This document shows, piece after piece, positions 23,975 through 33,906 of a stretch of 64,000 nt of DNA (positions within the stretch are counted from its first letter, which is position 1; each line of letters opens with the position of its first letter). This DNA comes from DATBHW01 sp035307385 (lineage in GTDB: Bacteria > Chloroflexota > Ktedonobacteria > Ktedonobacterales > DATBGS01). The position numbers were made by a program, and so were the translations under genes. The stretch is from the NCBI GenBank assembly GCA_035307385.1, contig DATGID010000087.1, positions 1 through 64,000 of the forward strand. The letters are read 5' to 3'. The notes under the pieces are model-generated. The model made no database searches. It had not been told where the DNA came from and was given only the letters and a program-made list of their open reading frames with translations.

Positions 23975-24901
23975 TCAATCACTGCCTTGTCCGAGCGGCT
24001 GGTTGCGTTTGCGCGCCACCAGCAGCAGGCTCAGGATGCCCAAATCTTCCAGCGATAGCTTGCGAAAGCGGCGCGCAAACCGGCGGCGCATCTGCTCTGT
24101 TACCGTGATCTGGTGCACCACTTCCTGATAGACAACCTCCAGTCCCTGCTTTTCAAAGGCGGCGCGATACTGCGAAGCGCGCCAGCGGGTGCGCACCGCG
24201 TTGGGCATATGGCTGGTGGAGAGCCGCCAGAGCGTTTCGCTATAGGCGAGAAACTCCAACGGGTGATCGAAGTCGCGGTGATCGCGCAGGTCGATCTGAT
24301 GGCTGGTCACGCCGCCGGGGCGCAGCAGCCGGGCAATCTGGATGGCTGCGCCCGTCGGGTCGGCGAAGTGTTCAAAGCAGGTATGCGAGCAAATGACATC
24401 CAGCGAGGCATCGGGCAGGCTGTTGCGCGCGAGGTCCATCGGCGCGTGATAGGTCACGCGCGCCAGCAGTTCCCGCGCCAGCGCGTCTGGGTCTTGTCTG
24501 GCGCGCTCCAGCAGCGCCGGGTCAACCAGATAGGTGTCTGGAAAGGTGGCTGCGGTCTTCACCAGCGTCGCATAGAGTTCGGGCGTCTCGCGCTGCTGGA
24601 GCGGTGCTACATCCAGGCAGGCGGCACTGTGCGCGCCCGCCAGCAGCGCCAGCAGCGCGAAGCCGACGTTGCCGCCCGGCCCAATCTCTAATACATCGGC
24701 TCCGGCCAGATTGCCACGCAGCGGCTCCAGCGCCGTGACGTGCCGATGAAACACGGTGAGTGGATAGCTGGCCTCAGCTTTCTCTGGATCATTCTCCTGC
24801 CGCGCCCGTCGCTGATAGCGAGCAGCAATCAGAGGATTGCCCAGCGCGAGATTCTTGACGATGTTTTTGCCAAGGGTCAGGGTCGTTTTAGGAGTTGGCA
24901 C
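23975..24901 (-). CDS. SAM-dependent methyltransferase, class I
   Basis: Methyltransferase of about 308 aa. SAM-binding: VLEIGPGGNVG (motif I), CLDVAP (acidic end of strand 2), and SHTCFEHFADP... ARLLRPGG (motif IV and following). The YHAPMD and DHRDFDHPLEF segments are like methyltransferases encoded in polysaccharide loci that act on sugars. Start is uncertain: open frame extends to TTG 24994, overlapping the upstream ligase gene; I prefer GTG 24901. It lies downstream of and in line with the O-antigen ligase gene, so probably the same transcript. Confidence 0.75.
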   Translation of the reverse strand: MPTPKTTLTLGKNIVKNLALGNPLIAARYQRRARQENDPEKAEASYPLTVFHRHVTALEPLRGNLAGADVLEIGPGGNVGFALLALLAGAHSAACLDVAPLQQRETPELYATLVKTAATFPDTYLVDPALLERARQDPDALARELLARVTYHAPMDLARNSLPDASLDVICSHTCFEHFADPTGAAIQIARLLRPGGVTSHQIDLRDHRDFDHPLEFLAYSETLWRLSTSHMPNAVRTRWRASQYRAAFEKQGLEVVYQEVVHQITVTEQMRRRFARRFRKLSLEDLGILSLLLVARKRNQPLGQGSD

Positions 24902-24974
24902 GGAAGCATCTTTTCTGTAGTGGCGTGCCGCCTTTTGCGTGTCGTTGTGCAGGCATGGATTGATTCGGAACCCC

Positions 24975-26546
24975 TTACGCTGCGGTTGTATCAACGGGAT
25001 AGGAAGGCTTTGCCTGCTGTGGCAGTCCTTGCTCGCGCTGGCTGATGCCGGTCAAGATCAGCAGTATGGCTATCAAGAGCCAGAACAGGACGGACAAGTC
25101 GGGCACGAAATAGAAATTATCTTCCAGGCCATGGACCAGCGCGCCAACCATGCACCCCGCGATGCCAAGCACGAAACGTTGCAGCAGATCACCCTTGCTC
25201 ATTGTGCCACACAGGCGATAGACGCGCACCAGGACGATGGCGCAGACGCCCAGCAGCCAGAACAACGCTGCCAGCCCCAGCAAACCGGTGCTGATCCAGA
25301 AATCGAAGAAGAAGTTATGCGGGTGCGCAATCGCCGGGTCATAGGTCTTGGGGAAGGCTTGCCCATCGAGCGCTTTCAGCGCGTAGGAGTTGGGCGACGT
25401 TGGCCGGTTAGGCGCGTCTGGGTTGTAGAGGACACGGAAGCTGTCGGTGCCGGTGCCCAGGAGAAAGTGATCGCGGATGATGAGGAGCGCCGCTTTCCAA
25501 TAGGTGAGGCGCTCTGAAACGGTGACGGTGCCGTTGTGGCCGGTGTCGAGCAGATCGAGCAGCTTTGAGTGGAAAATGACCCCACCCACCAGACCTGCCA
25601 CGAAGACCGCCGCGATGGCAATCCACTGGCGTACCTCGACGATAAAAAAGAACAGAATGACTGCCACCATGGCAAGTTCCCCACCCCGCGAACGCGACCA
25701 ATAGAGCGCCCAGGCCAGCGGAATCAAGGCGAGCACGCATGCCCAGCGCAGCGGGTCGCGCCAGATGGGGCGCGTGGCCCCGTCAGGTGCGGTGGAGGGG
25801 CGCAAGAAGTGGGTCAGCCCGATGGCAAGCAACATAGGGATAACGCGGTCAAGCAGCAGCGCCAGGTTATTGGGGCTGCCATACGGGCCGCTGGGCCGGA
25901 AGGTGGACGTGGCAGAATTAATCAGCGAGGCGTGCTGCGTGAGGTACTGAAGGCCCTGGATGATCGCTGTGCCGGAGGCGATGAGTCCGGTCAGGAGAAG
26001 TGCGACCACGACGCGCACCAGATCGGCGCGGGTGCGCAGATAGCGCAGTACCAGCAGGAAATAGAGCAGCGGCTCGACGATTTCCTGACGGTAGGCGCGC
26101 AAGCCGTCGTGCAGGTCGGGCGAGCCGAGCAGCGCCAGCGAAGCCCCCACCAGCAAGAGCGCCCCAGGCAGCAAGAAGAGCCGCGCCTGCTGCCAGAGGC
26201 TGCGCAGCCACGCCAGCGTTTCGCGCCGGTCGGCGGCGATGATGACGCTGCGCAGCACGGCTACTGCAAAACAGATGAGAATCGCCAATTCTCCAACGGA
26301 AAAAGAGAGCGAACCGCCGGAGCGCAGCGGCTCAAGATCAAGATAGTAGGGCAGGGTCAGCGGAACCAGGGCAATGGCGATTTCAAGGCGTATCCAGGCC
26401 AGAACCGCCGCGCAGACCAGCAGCACAAGCGATGCCGGGGGCTGTTGCCAGAGCGCAAAGAGCAGCATTGAGAGACCGAGCAGCAATTCAATCAGACGCT
26501 CTGGCAGCCACGAGCGCCAGTCTGATTGTCCGAGGCGTGCAATCAT
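24975..26546 (-). CDS. O-antigen ligase/polymerase family membrane protein (Wzy/WaaL type)
   Basis: About 523 aa with about twelve hydrophobic segments and a large loop rich in charged residues between about 340 and 410 (ERLTYWKAALLIIRDHFLLGTGTDSFRVLY... AHPHNFFFDFWISTG). The arginine-bearing W-x-A-x(5-6)-I-x-x-HxxLGxG-type loop and the later H-P-H-N motif are typical of Wzy_C/O-antigen ligase. It would polymerise or transfer glycan units on the outer face of the membrane. ATG 26546 has GGAGAG upstream; the TTG at 26558 is less likely. Divergent from the sugar transferase gene. Confidence 0.85.
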   Translation of the reverse strand: MIARLGQSDWRSWLPERLIELLLGLSMLLFALWQQPPASLVLLVCAAVLAWIRLEIAIALVPLTLPYYLDLEPLRSGGSLSFSVGELAILICFAVAVLRSVIIAADRRETLAWLRSLWQQARLFLLPGALLLVGASLALLGSPDLHDGLRAYRQEIVEPLLYFLLVLRYLRTRADLVRVVVALLLTGLIASGTAIIQGLQYLTQHASLINSATSTFRPSGPYGSPNNLALLLDRVIPMLLAIGLTHFLRPSTAPDGATRPIWRDPLRWACVLALIPLAWALYWSRSRGGELAMVAVILFFFIVEVRQWIAIAAVFVAGLVGGVIFHSKLLDLLDTGHNGTVTVSERLTYWKAALLIIRDHFLLGTGTDSFRVLYNPDAPNRPTSPNSYALKALDGQAFPKTYDPAIAHPHNFFFDFWISTGLLGLAALFWLLGVCAIVLVRVYRLCGTMSKGDLLQRFVLGIAGCMVGALVHGLEDNFYFVPDLSVLFWLLIAILLILTGISQREQGLPQQAKPSYPVDTTAA

Positions 26547-26591
26547 AAGACTCTCCAATTAATAGAGATAAGGGTAATCTTTTTGCTAGCG

Positions 26592-26600
26592 ATTATAGCA
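26592..26600 (-). promoter_or_regulatory. extended -10 promoter for the ligase-methyltransferase unit
   Basis: TGCTATAAT on the minus strand (26600-26592), with TTTTCA 17 bases further up (26620-26615). It is about 45 bases before the ligase start. A full TATAAT with the TG extension makes it a good candidate. Confidence 0.5.
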
Positions 26601-26988
26601 GAGCGTCGCGGCGGTGAAAACCTCCCAAGATGCGCGCCAACACATTACTTGCAAGTTTAGCTGAACTGAGAGATGATAGAGAGCAGAAAACGCGCTGTTT
26701 GCAGAGAAGACGAATGGAGAAAAGACGAAGCGGCATTCCACCAGAAAGTACTAAGCTGGGAAAGCGTCGTTACCTGCCTTTGCGTTCTCTCGTCACCTCT
26801 GGAAGAAGTGTCAGACGAAATAGAGCTGAAGCGTGATGGCATCTCATGTGCGCTGCTTGCCAATATCATCCTCTGCTCAAGAGTATTACTTAAGAAGAAA
26901 GATGCTGATCTATCTCAAGGGCGTCGGCTGAAAGAATGCGCGACATCCTCAGGCCAGCACCGTTGCACCTGCACGACGGAGGTTTTGC
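26601..26988. other. intergenic region between divergent glycan genes
   Basis: Nearly 400 bases between the ligase and the sugar transferase, less GC-rich than the neighbouring genes. Short plus-strand frames in it (such as 26673-27011) lack a Shine-Dalgarno and family-like sequence. Apart from the minus-strand promoter just to its left, I see nothing certain; it should hold the plus-strand promoter of the first glycan locus. Confidence 0.5.
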
Positions 26989-28623
26989 GTGATAGGGGAA
27001 CGGCAATTTAAAGACCCAACCAGGCCACCGCAGTCTCAACAGTCGCAGATACCCGTTGATCCATCGGCATCTGCAAACTGGCCGTACCAGCCAGCGCTGC
27101 CCCAGGAAGCGCCGCCTGAGGGCGCTGAAGCAGTGCTGCCGCCGCTGACATCGGAGACGTATCCCTGGACGGGGCCGCAGCCTTCGCTGCTCAGGAACGG
27201 CAGACCCACAGCGGGCCGCCGACGTCGGCGGGGAGCGCTCGCCAATATCATGGTGGCTGTTGATCTGGCCCTGACGATTGGGATGCTGGAGGTGGCTGAA
27301 TCTGCCCGGCTAGGATTGCCGCTGGGCAATACGCTGCCGAAGCCAGAATATGTTCATCCCTCAACCATTATTTCCGTATTGATTATCTGGTTTGCCGTTT
27401 TTCATGCCTATGGCGTTTATGATCCGCAATATCAAGATAGCATCCTCAATCCATGGCGTGTGCTTTGGGCGACGCTGATTTCAGCGGTCCTCTTCACCGG
27501 TTCGCTGTATATCGTCAATTATGAACTGCCACGCCTGTTGTTCGTGTACTTCATCATTGGTGATCTGCTGGCCTTGATGTTGTTTCGCCTGGCGCTCTGG
27601 CTGCTGGTCAAGAAGGCTTCATGGTATCGACGGCGTGTGCTGATGCTTGGGGGTGGTCCGGTGACGCTGGAAGCCGCGCGCATGGTGCTGCGGCACAGCG
27701 AGACCGGTCTGCATCTGATCGGCTATGTCTCTGATACCGAGACGGCTGATCTGGTTGACCCGGAAGACCCGGAGATGCCCCCGCTGCCGCATCTGGGGAA
27801 GCTGAACGCGGCCCCGCAGCTTATCCGCGAGCGCGAGATCGACGATGTCATCATCACACTGCCCTGGCGCGAGCGCCAACAGACCGAGCGCCTGGTACGC
27901 AACCTGGACCGCTATGCCGTGCAGGTGCGCATGATTCCCGATTATCTGGAACTCAGCACGCGCATGAGCGTCGAAGATTTCGGTGGGCTGCCGCTGATTA
28001 GCTTGAATGACGCGGCGATTACCGGCTGGCAAGCGCGAATGAAACGGGTGGTCGATATTCTGGTGGCGTCGGTCTTGTTGGTGGTGCTGCTGCCGGTGAT
28101 GATCTTGATTGCGCTGGTCATCTCGCTGGATTCGTTTGGCGCACCGCTTTTCATTCAGAAGCGAGTAGGGCAATATCACCGCATCTTCACGATGTATAAG
28201 TTTCGCACCATGGTCAGGAACGCCGATAAGATGGCGCAGCAGGTGGCAGTGGAGCAAGATGGGGTGCTGATTCACAAGCGCCGCCGCGACCCGCGCATCA
28301 CCCGTGTGGGCGCGTTCCTGCGCAAGACCAGCCTGGATGAATTGCCCCAACTGATCAACGTGATTAAAGGGGATATGAGCCTGGTGGGGCCACGCCCTGA
28401 ACTTCCCTGGCTGGTGGTCAACTATGCGCCCTGGCAGTATCGGCGCTTCACCGTTCCCCAGGGCATTACCGGATGGTGGCAGGTGAACGGGCGCAGTGAT
28501 CGCCCGATGCACTTGCATACCGAAGATGATCTCTTTTATATTCGCAACTATTCGCTCTGGCTCGATATCAAGATTTTGCTGATGACTGTGAAGGTGGCCC
28601 TGGCGGGCAAAGGGGCGTATTAA
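26989..28623 (+). CDS. undecaprenyl-phosphate sugar phosphotransferase (polyprenyl glycosylphosphotransferase)
   Basis: Initiates glycan assembly by moving a sugar-1-phosphate from its nucleotide form to undecaprenyl phosphate at the inner face of the membrane. 544 aa: a disordered proline-rich N-terminus (1-75), about four to five helices (80-205), a Rossmann CoA-binding-like region (VLMLGGGPVTLEAARMV, about 217-330), then the catalytic PGT module (about 345-544) with KRVVDILVAS, FIQKRVGQ, MYKFRTMV, SLDELPQLINVIKGDMSLVGPRPE and PGITGWWQVNGRSD. Start is GTG 26989 with GGAGG upstream. It leads the first plus-strand glycan block. Confidence 0.93.
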   Translation: MIGERQFKDPTRPPQSQQSQIPVDPSASANWPYQPALPQEAPPEGAEAVLPPLTSETYPWTGPQPSLLRNGRPTAGRRRRRGALANIMVAVDLALTIGMLEVAESARLGLPLGNTLPKPEYVHPSTIISVLIIWFAVFHAYGVYDPQYQDSILNPWRVLWATLISAVLFTGSLYIVNYELPRLLFVYFIIGDLLALMLFRLALWLLVKKASWYRRRVLMLGGGPVTLEAARMVLRHSETGLHLIGYVSDTETADLVDPEDPEMPPLPHLGKLNAAPQLIREREIDDVIITLPWRERQQTERLVRNLDRYAVQVRMIPDYLELSTRMSVEDFGGLPLISLNDAAITGWQARMKRVVDILVASVLLVVLLPVMILIALVISLDSFGAPLFIQKRVGQYHRIFTMYKFRTMVRNADKMAQQVAVEQDGVLIHKRRRDPRITRVGAFLRKTSLDELPQLINVIKGDMSLVGPRPELPWLVVNYAPWQYRRFTVPQGITGWWQVNGRSDRPMHLHTEDDLFYIRNYSLWLDIKILLMTVKVALAGKGAY

Positions 28624-28715
28624 ACAGCGCGGTTAGAGAGTGCCGATCTGAAGGTGTATGGACGCCTCCAGCGCCGGGGCTGGCATCATCTATGGCGAGA
28701 GCGCTGCGAGGAAGT

Positions 28716-30362
28716 ATGGGTACATCAACAAACCTCGAAGAGTCAATCCCTCTGGCCGGAAAACCGGCCAGGGGTCGAGGCAAAGACATTCACACTGGTC
28801 GCGCGGTTTCGGTGGTGTTTATCCTGAACACCGTGGGGCGGCTCTTTAGCATCGTCTCACAGGTCTTGACGGCATCTGCCTATGGCACCAGCACGGCCAT
28901 GGATGCCTTTACGGTGGCGCTGGTGGCCCCAACCACCATTTCGCTGATTCTGACTACCGCCATCGGAGCCGCGTTCATCCCGGTCTTTATAGAGTACCGC
29001 GAGAACAAAGGCGAAGAGGCGGCGCTGCGTCTATTCTGGGTCGCCACCACGCTGGGCATGCTGCTGGGGATCATCATCAACGTCGTTCTGATCGCTGGCG
29101 CGCCGCTGCTCATCACGCTGTTTGGCTCGCAGATGGACGCCTCCACTCAGGCGCTGGCGGTGGTGTTGCTGCGGTTCTTAATCCCGATTATTTTGATGCA
29201 ATGGTTGGGAACGCTGCTGCAATCCATCTTAAACTCCTATGGGCGGTTTGCGGCGACGGCGCTCTCTTCGACGGCCATCACCTTCAGCCGCATCGCTTTT
29301 CTGCTCGTGCTGGTCAAGGCATGGGGCATTTACGCGCTGGAATGGTCTACTCTGCTGGGCTACGCGCTCAACCTGTTGATTCTCATCCTCGCCTTTATGC
29401 GCCTGGGCATGCCTTTCCGTTTGTCCTTCAACTGGCGGCATCCCGCGCTTCGCCAGATTGTGGCGCTTGCCAGCCCCGCATTCATCGCGGCGCTGCTGGT
29501 CAACGGCAACTCGCTGGTTGATCAGTTCATGGCGTCGCTGCTGCCTCCCGGCAGTTTGTCATCGTTGGGGTACGCGCTGCGGCTGGTCGATGTGCCCTCG
29601 CAGTTGTTCTATGTGACGCTCTCCATGGTGCTCTTGCCGGTCTTTTCTTTGCAGGCGGCGCGCCGAGAGGTGACGCTGCTGCGCGACACCTTCAGCCGGT
29701 CGGTGATCTTCACGGCCATAGCGCTCTTGCCAGCCAGCGCGTTGTTTGGGTCGCTGGCGCGTCCAGTGGTAAATCTGTTTTATCAGTATGGCAGCTTTGA
29801 CGCGCGGGACACCGATGTGGTGGCTGGCGCGATTATGTTCCTGGCGCCGATGGTGTTTCTGATTACCTGGAGCTTTGTGAATGCACGCATGTGTAACGCG
29901 CTTCAGAATAATCGGGCATTACAAAATGTCGCTATCCTTTCACTGGTGGCGAACGCGGCGCTGGATTACGTGTTGATGCAAATCTGGGGCATCGCCGGAA
30001 TCACGTTTTCCACCACGCTGACCTATCTGGTGGGGCAGATCGTGCTGGTGTTGATTGTGAAGCGGCGGCTGCCTGAGTTAAACCTCCGCCATTTGAGCCT
30101 GTCGCTGGGCAAGGTGGTGCTGGCCTCCGCGCTGGTCTGGGTGGTCTGCGCGCTGCTTGTCAATCTGCCGATGATCGAGCATCTGGCCCCGCTGCTTCAG
30201 GTCGGTCTTTTGGGAGCGCTTGGTCTGCTGATTGCCCTGCCCCTGTTGTGGGTGCTGCGCATTCCAGAGATGAACTTGCTCTGGTCGACGGTGCGCAGCC
30301 GTTTGCCGCTGAAACGCGCGCCGCGCGTCATGATAGAAGGAGGAGAGCAGAACAATGGATAA
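28716..30362 (+). CDS. murJ: MurJ/MviN-type lipid-linked oligosaccharide flippase
   Basis: About 548 aa with 13-14 hydrophobic segments. NTVGRLFSIVSQVLTASAYGTSTAMDAFTVALVAPTTI at the start and RENKGEEAALRLFWVATTLG match the MurJ (lipid II flippase) pattern, as does the helix with AFIPVFIEY. In this setting its cargo could be the local glycan lipid instead of lipid II. Start between ATG 28692 and 28716 is not certain; the second has GAGGAA close by. Continues directly into the epimerase gene, with 18 bases between them. Confidence 0.8.
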   Translation: MGTSTNLEESIPLAGKPARGRGKDIHTGRAVSVVFILNTVGRLFSIVSQVLTASAYGTSTAMDAFTVALVAPTTISLILTTAIGAAFIPVFIEYRENKGEEAALRLFWVATTLGMLLGIIINVVLIAGAPLLITLFGSQMDASTQALAVVLLRFLIPIILMQWLGTLLQSILNSYGRFAATALSSTAITFSRIAFLLVLVKAWGIYALEWSTLLGYALNLLILILAFMRLGMPFRLSFNWRHPALRQIVALASPAFIAALLVNGNSLVDQFMASLLPPGSLSSLGYALRLVDVPSQLFYVTLSMVLLPVFSLQAARREVTLLRDTFSRSVIFTAIALLPASALFGSLARPVVNLFYQYGSFDARDTDVVAGAIMFLAPMVFLITWSFVNARMCNALQNNRALQNVAILSLVANAALDYVLMQIWGIAGITFSTTLTYLVGQIVLVLIVKRRLPELNLRHLSLSLGKVVLASALVWVVCALLVNLPMIEHLAPLLQVGLLGALGLLIALPLLWVLRIPEMNLLWSTVRSRLPLKRAPRVMIEGGEQNNG

Positions 30363-30380
30363 TGTACAGGTAGGGGGCAT

Positions 30381-31319
30381 ATGACTGCGCGGTATCTTGT
30401 CACTGGCGGCGCTGGCTTCATCGGCTCGCATCTGGCCCAGGCGATTCTGGACCAGGGAGCGGCTGTGCGCGTGTTGGATAATTTTTCGGCTGGCCGCGAC
30501 AGGAATCTCGCGGCCCTTGGCGGGCGCGCCGAGGTGCTGCGCGCCGACGTGCGCGACCTGGACGCGGTGCGGGCGGCGGTTGCTGGCGTGGAGGTCGTTT
30601 TCCACGAGGCGGCGCTGGCATCCGTGCCTGAGTCGATTGCCGACCCGCTGCGCGCCCTGGAAGTGAATGTGACCGGCACGCAGCATATCTTGCTGGCCGC
30701 ACGCGACGCTGGAGTCCGGCGGGTGGTCTTTGCCAGTTCCTGCGCCATCTATGGCAACGAGTCGGCCTTGCCACAAGAAGAAGGTATGCCGCCGTGCCCG
30801 CTTTCGCCCTACGCGCTGCACAAGCTCGCGGGCGAGCATTTGTGTCGGCTGTTCACGCAGTTGTATGGCCTGGAAACGGTGGCGCTGCGCTATTTTAACG
30901 TCTTTGGGCCGCGCCAGGACCCGGCTTCCGAATACGCGGCGGTCATTCCGCGCTTTTTGACGACGCTTTTGGAAGGCAAACGCCCGACGGTGTTTGGCGA
31001 TGGCGAGCAAACGCGCGATTTTATGTATATCGCGAATGTGGTCAAGGCGAACCTGCTGGCAGCTGAGGCTCCCGACGCGGTTGGGCAGGTCATCAATATT
31101 GGTTCTGGCGAGCAGCGCTCGCTCAACGAACTCTTACGCATCGCGGGTGAACTGCTCGGCGTGGCTGTCGAGGCAGATTACCGCGAACCACGCGCCGGAG
31201 ATGTGCGCGACAGCCTGGCGTCTCTTGAACGCGCTCGACACCTGCTCGGCTATGAGCCGGTGATCGGCTTTCGCGAGGGGTTGGCGCGCACGCTGGCCGC
31301 GCTCCGAACGGAGCGCTAA
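30381..31319 (+). CDS. NAD-dependent sugar epimerase/dehydratase (GalE/WbpP-like)
   Basis: Extended SDR enzyme, 312 aa, acting on a nucleotide sugar. NAD binding: TGGAGFIGS (8-16). Active site: SS at 119-120 (ASSCAIYG), Y144 and K148 (SPYALHK). The region ALRYFNVFGPRQDP is typical of UDP-glucose or UDP-GlcNAc 4-epimerases. Substrate cannot be fixed from sequence. Followed by a long perfect hairpin, so it may end the first transcript of the block. Confidence 0.88.
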   Translation: MTARYLVTGGAGFIGSHLAQAILDQGAAVRVLDNFSAGRDRNLAALGGRAEVLRADVRDLDAVRAAVAGVEVVFHEAALASVPESIADPLRALEVNVTGTQHILLAARDAGVRRVVFASSCAIYGNESALPQEEGMPPCPLSPYALHKLAGEHLCRLFTQLYGLETVALRYFNVFGPRQDPASEYAAVIPRFLTTLLEGKRPTVFGDGEQTRDFMYIANVVKANLLAAEAPDAVGQVINIGSGEQRSLNELLRIAGELLGVAVEADYREPRAGDVRDSLASLERARHLLGYEPVIGFREGLARTLAALRTER

Positions 31320-31327
31320 GCGTGCTG

Positions 31328-31367
31328 CTGGCTGCGGATAGAGCGAATCCGCTCTATCCGCAGCCAG
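31328..31367 (+). terminator. 18-bp perfect hairpin after the epimerase gene
   Basis: Stem 31328-31345 with 31350-31367 (CTGGCTGCGGATAGAGCG and its complement), 4-base loop AATC. No T-run follows. It sits in the only sizeable gap (about 90 bases) in this gene block, so attenuation or partial termination is likely. Confidence 0.55.
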
Positions 31368-31408
31368 GAAAGTCGAGGGACAATAAAGATACCAATTGAG
31401 GAGGGGGT

Positions 31409-32689
31409 ATGACCTCACGTTTCAGGATAGAGCAAGCCGGGCAGGACGCTGCTGATGCGCCCGCAGCGGCGGACGCTGCCGCGCTCCAGATCGATGCGCG
31501 CTCTATCCCGCCGGTGACGATATTTTGCTGGCTCTATGCTCCTTTCCCTGGCGGTGGGGCTGATCGAGTGATGCAGCAGGTGGCCGAGTTTCTGGTCAGG
31601 CACGGCGGGCGAGTCTCCGTCTTCACCAAAGCTTTGAAGGGTGTTCCCCGGCGAGATGTCGTCAATGGCGTCCAGGTCCAGCGGATTTTCACGCTCGAAG
31701 TTCCCCTCGTGCGCTATTTGAGCTTCATGGCGCTCGCCTGTTTGCGCCAATTACTACGACGCGACCCTGGGCAGGTTCTGCACGCCAATCAATTCCATCT
31801 TCAGGTGCCGCCCTCGCTGCTGGTGACGCGCTTGCGCCGGATGGGCCTGGTCGTGGGCGTGCATGGGAGCGGTGTGCTGGGCGATGTGCAGCGCCTGGGC
31901 CGTTTGCCGCTGGGCTTGGGCGGTCTGATATTGAGGATTGGGCGCGGCGCTGATGCGGTGATTAGCCTGACCGACCATATGACCGAAGAATTGACCGGTG
32001 CTGGTATTCCTGCTGATCGTGTGGTGCTGATTCCCAACGGGGTCGATTGCGAGCGGTTCGCACCGGTGTCGTCTGAACATCGTGCTGAACTGCGCGCGCA
32101 GTGTGACTTCCCACCTGACCGACCTGTCGTCTTATTTGCCGCGCGCTTGGCGTATCCGAAGGCCGTTGATGTGCTGCTGCGTTCCTGGAAGCTGCTCCAT
32201 GAACGCTGCCCAGAGGCGCTGCTGGTGCTGGCGGGGACCGGGGCGCTCAAAGAGGAGATGGAAACCCTCAGCCATGAGCTTGGCCTGGATGACGCCGTGC
32301 GTTTCCTCGGCTGGGTAGAGGCGACGCGGCCTCTCTATCAGGCGGCGGACCTCTTTGTGCAGCCTTCCTGGTCGGAGGGGATGTCTATGTCGCTGCTGGA
32401 GGCGATGGCAAGCGGCTTGACGCCGGTCGTGACGGCGATTCCTGGGAATACGGATGTGGTGACCCAGGAACACAATGGCTTGCTGATTCAGCCAGGAGAT
32501 GAAGAAGGGTTGGCGGCGGCGTTGGAGCGCGGGCTGCGCGATGTCGCGCTGCGCGCCCGGCTGGCGTCGGCGGCCCGCGAGACGATTCAGAGCCGGTATT
32601 CAGCGGAACTGATGAATCGCCGCTATGCGCATCTTTACCAGCAGGTCTGGGAGCAGCGCCAGCAGAAACAGAAGAGGTATGAGATATGA
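31409..32689 (+). CDS. glycosyltransferase family 4
   Basis: GT-B retaining transferase of 426 aa; acts on lipid-linked acceptor at the cytoplasmic face. N-terminal acceptor half (YAPFPGGGADRVMQQVAEFLVRHGGRVSVFT...), C-terminal donor half with IPNGVDCERFAPV, the lysine region ARLAYPKAVDVLLRSW and the E-x7-E motif EGMSMSLLE. A 30-residue alanine-rich leader precedes the fold. GAGGAGG just before ATG. Its end overlaps the next GT by ATGA, so the two are translationally coupled. Confidence 0.92.
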   Translation: MTSRFRIEQAGQDAADAPAAADAAALQIDARSIPPVTIFCWLYAPFPGGGADRVMQQVAEFLVRHGGRVSVFTKALKGVPRRDVVNGVQVQRIFTLEVPLVRYLSFMALACLRQLLRRDPGQVLHANQFHLQVPPSLLVTRLRRMGLVVGVHGSGVLGDVQRLGRLPLGLGGLILRIGRGADAVISLTDHMTEELTGAGIPADRVVLIPNGVDCERFAPVSSEHRAELRAQCDFPPDRPVVLFAARLAYPKAVDVLLRSWKLLHERCPEALLVLAGTGALKEEMETLSHELGLDDAVRFLGWVEATRPLYQAADLFVQPSWSEGMSMSLLEAMASGLTPVVTAIPGNTDVVTQEHNGLLIQPGDEEGLAAALERGLRDVALRARLASAARETIQSRYSAELMNRRYAHLYQQVWEQRQQKQKRYEI

Positions 32690-33906
32690 GCGTTTCCGCT
32701 GCTCAAGCTTCTTCAGCCACTACCAGACCCCACCTGCGTATCTTGCATGTCATTACGGATTTGCAGATTGGCGGCGCAGAAAATATCCTCTTGCAGACGG
32801 TGCGCGCCCAGAAAGCGGCAGGCCATGACGTGGCGGTCTGTTCGCTGCGTCCCAATGGCCCGATGGCCCCGGCCATTCGCGCCGAGTGCCCGGTGTTTGA
32901 GCTAGGCATGGGTCACGCGCTCGGTCCGCTGGTGCTCTGGCGTCTGGCGCGCCTGATGCGGCGGGGACGCTATGATGTGGCGCACGGTTCGCTCTTTCAA
33001 GCCAATCTCGTAACACGCCCGGCAGCGCGTCTGGCGGGCGTTCCGGTCAATATTACCTCCATGCATACCATTTACAGCCGGTTTCGCGAGCGTCATTTTG
33101 TAGTGGACCGCCTGACCGCCCGCTGGGCCGATGTCATTACCGGCGTGTCGGATGCGGTCTGCCGCTTTGCCGTCGAGCAGGAAGGATTGCCCGCCGCCAA
33201 GGTGCGCACGCTGCGTAACGGCCTCGACCTGAGCCGTTTTCAGGCGATCACCAACTATCAGGCGCGGCGCGCGGAGGTGCGCGCCGCGCTTGGCTACGCG
33301 GCTGAGCATGTGGTGATGAACATGACGGCGCGGCTGCATGAGAAGAAGGGGCATACCTATCTCTTCCAGGCGGCGGAACGCCTGCGCTCGCGCTATCCGC
33401 AGATACGTGTACTGGTAGCAGGTGATGGACCACAGCGGGCGGCGTTGGAAGCCGAATGCCAGGCGCGAGGCCTGACCGATGTGGTGACCTTTCTGGGCAT
33501 GCGGCAGGACGTGGCCGATCTTTTGGCTGCCAGCGATCTCTCGGTGCTGCCCTCGCTGCTGGAGGGGCTGGGGCTGGTGGTGCTGGAAGCGATGGTGATG
33601 CGCTGCCCGGTGGTGGCAACCAATGGCGGCGGTATCGTTGAACTGGTGGAAGATGGCGTGCATGGCCTGCTGGTGCCACCTGCCGATGCCGAGGCGCTGG
33701 CCGCCGCGCTGGAGCGCATCATGACCGATGGGCAATTGCGCGCCAGGCTCATCGAGGCGGGCTATCGACACGTGCTGGCGGACTTTTCGTTCGAGCGCAT
33801 GATGCAGGAAACCGAGGCGCTCTATTACACTTCTCTGGCGCGTAAAGCGCCTGACCGTTTCGGCACGCCCGCGCTGGAAACGGTGGCGACAGGAGAACCC
33901 CGATGA
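32686..33906 (+). CDS. glycosyltransferase family 4
   Basis: 406-aa GT-B enzyme. N-half: ILHVITDLQIGGAENILLQTVRAQKAAGHDV; C-half: LRNGLDLSRFQ, TARLHEKKGHTYLFQAAERL, GDGPQRAALEAE and the E-x7-E motif EGLGLVVLE. Intact and of normal length. Overlaps both neighbours by ATGA (with 31409 gene before and 33903 gene after). Sugar specificity unknown. Confidence 0.92.
   Translation: MSVSAAQASSATTRPHLRILHVITDLQIGGAENILLQTVRAQKAAGHDVAVCSLRPNGPMAPAIRAECPVFELGMGHALGPLVLWRLARLMRRGRYDVAHGSLFQANLVTRPAARLAGVPVNITSMHTIYSRFRERHFVVDRLTARWADVITGVSDAVCRFAVEQEGLPAAKVRTLRNGLDLSRFQAITNYQARRAEVRAALGYAAEHVVMNMTARLHEKKGHTYLFQAAERLRSRYPQIRVLVAGDGPQRAALEAECQARGLTDVVTFLGMRQDVADLLAASDLSVLPSLLEGLGLVVLEAMVMRCPVVATNGGGIVELVEDGVHGLLVPPADAEALAAALERIMTDGQLRARLIEAGYRHVLADFSFERMMQETEALYYTSLARKAPDRFGTPALETVATGEPR

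Noticed and set aside
26673..27011. 112-codon frame in the divergent intergenic region
   Set aside because: No Shine-Dalgarno, overlaps the real GTG start of the sugar transferase, no domain-like pattern.
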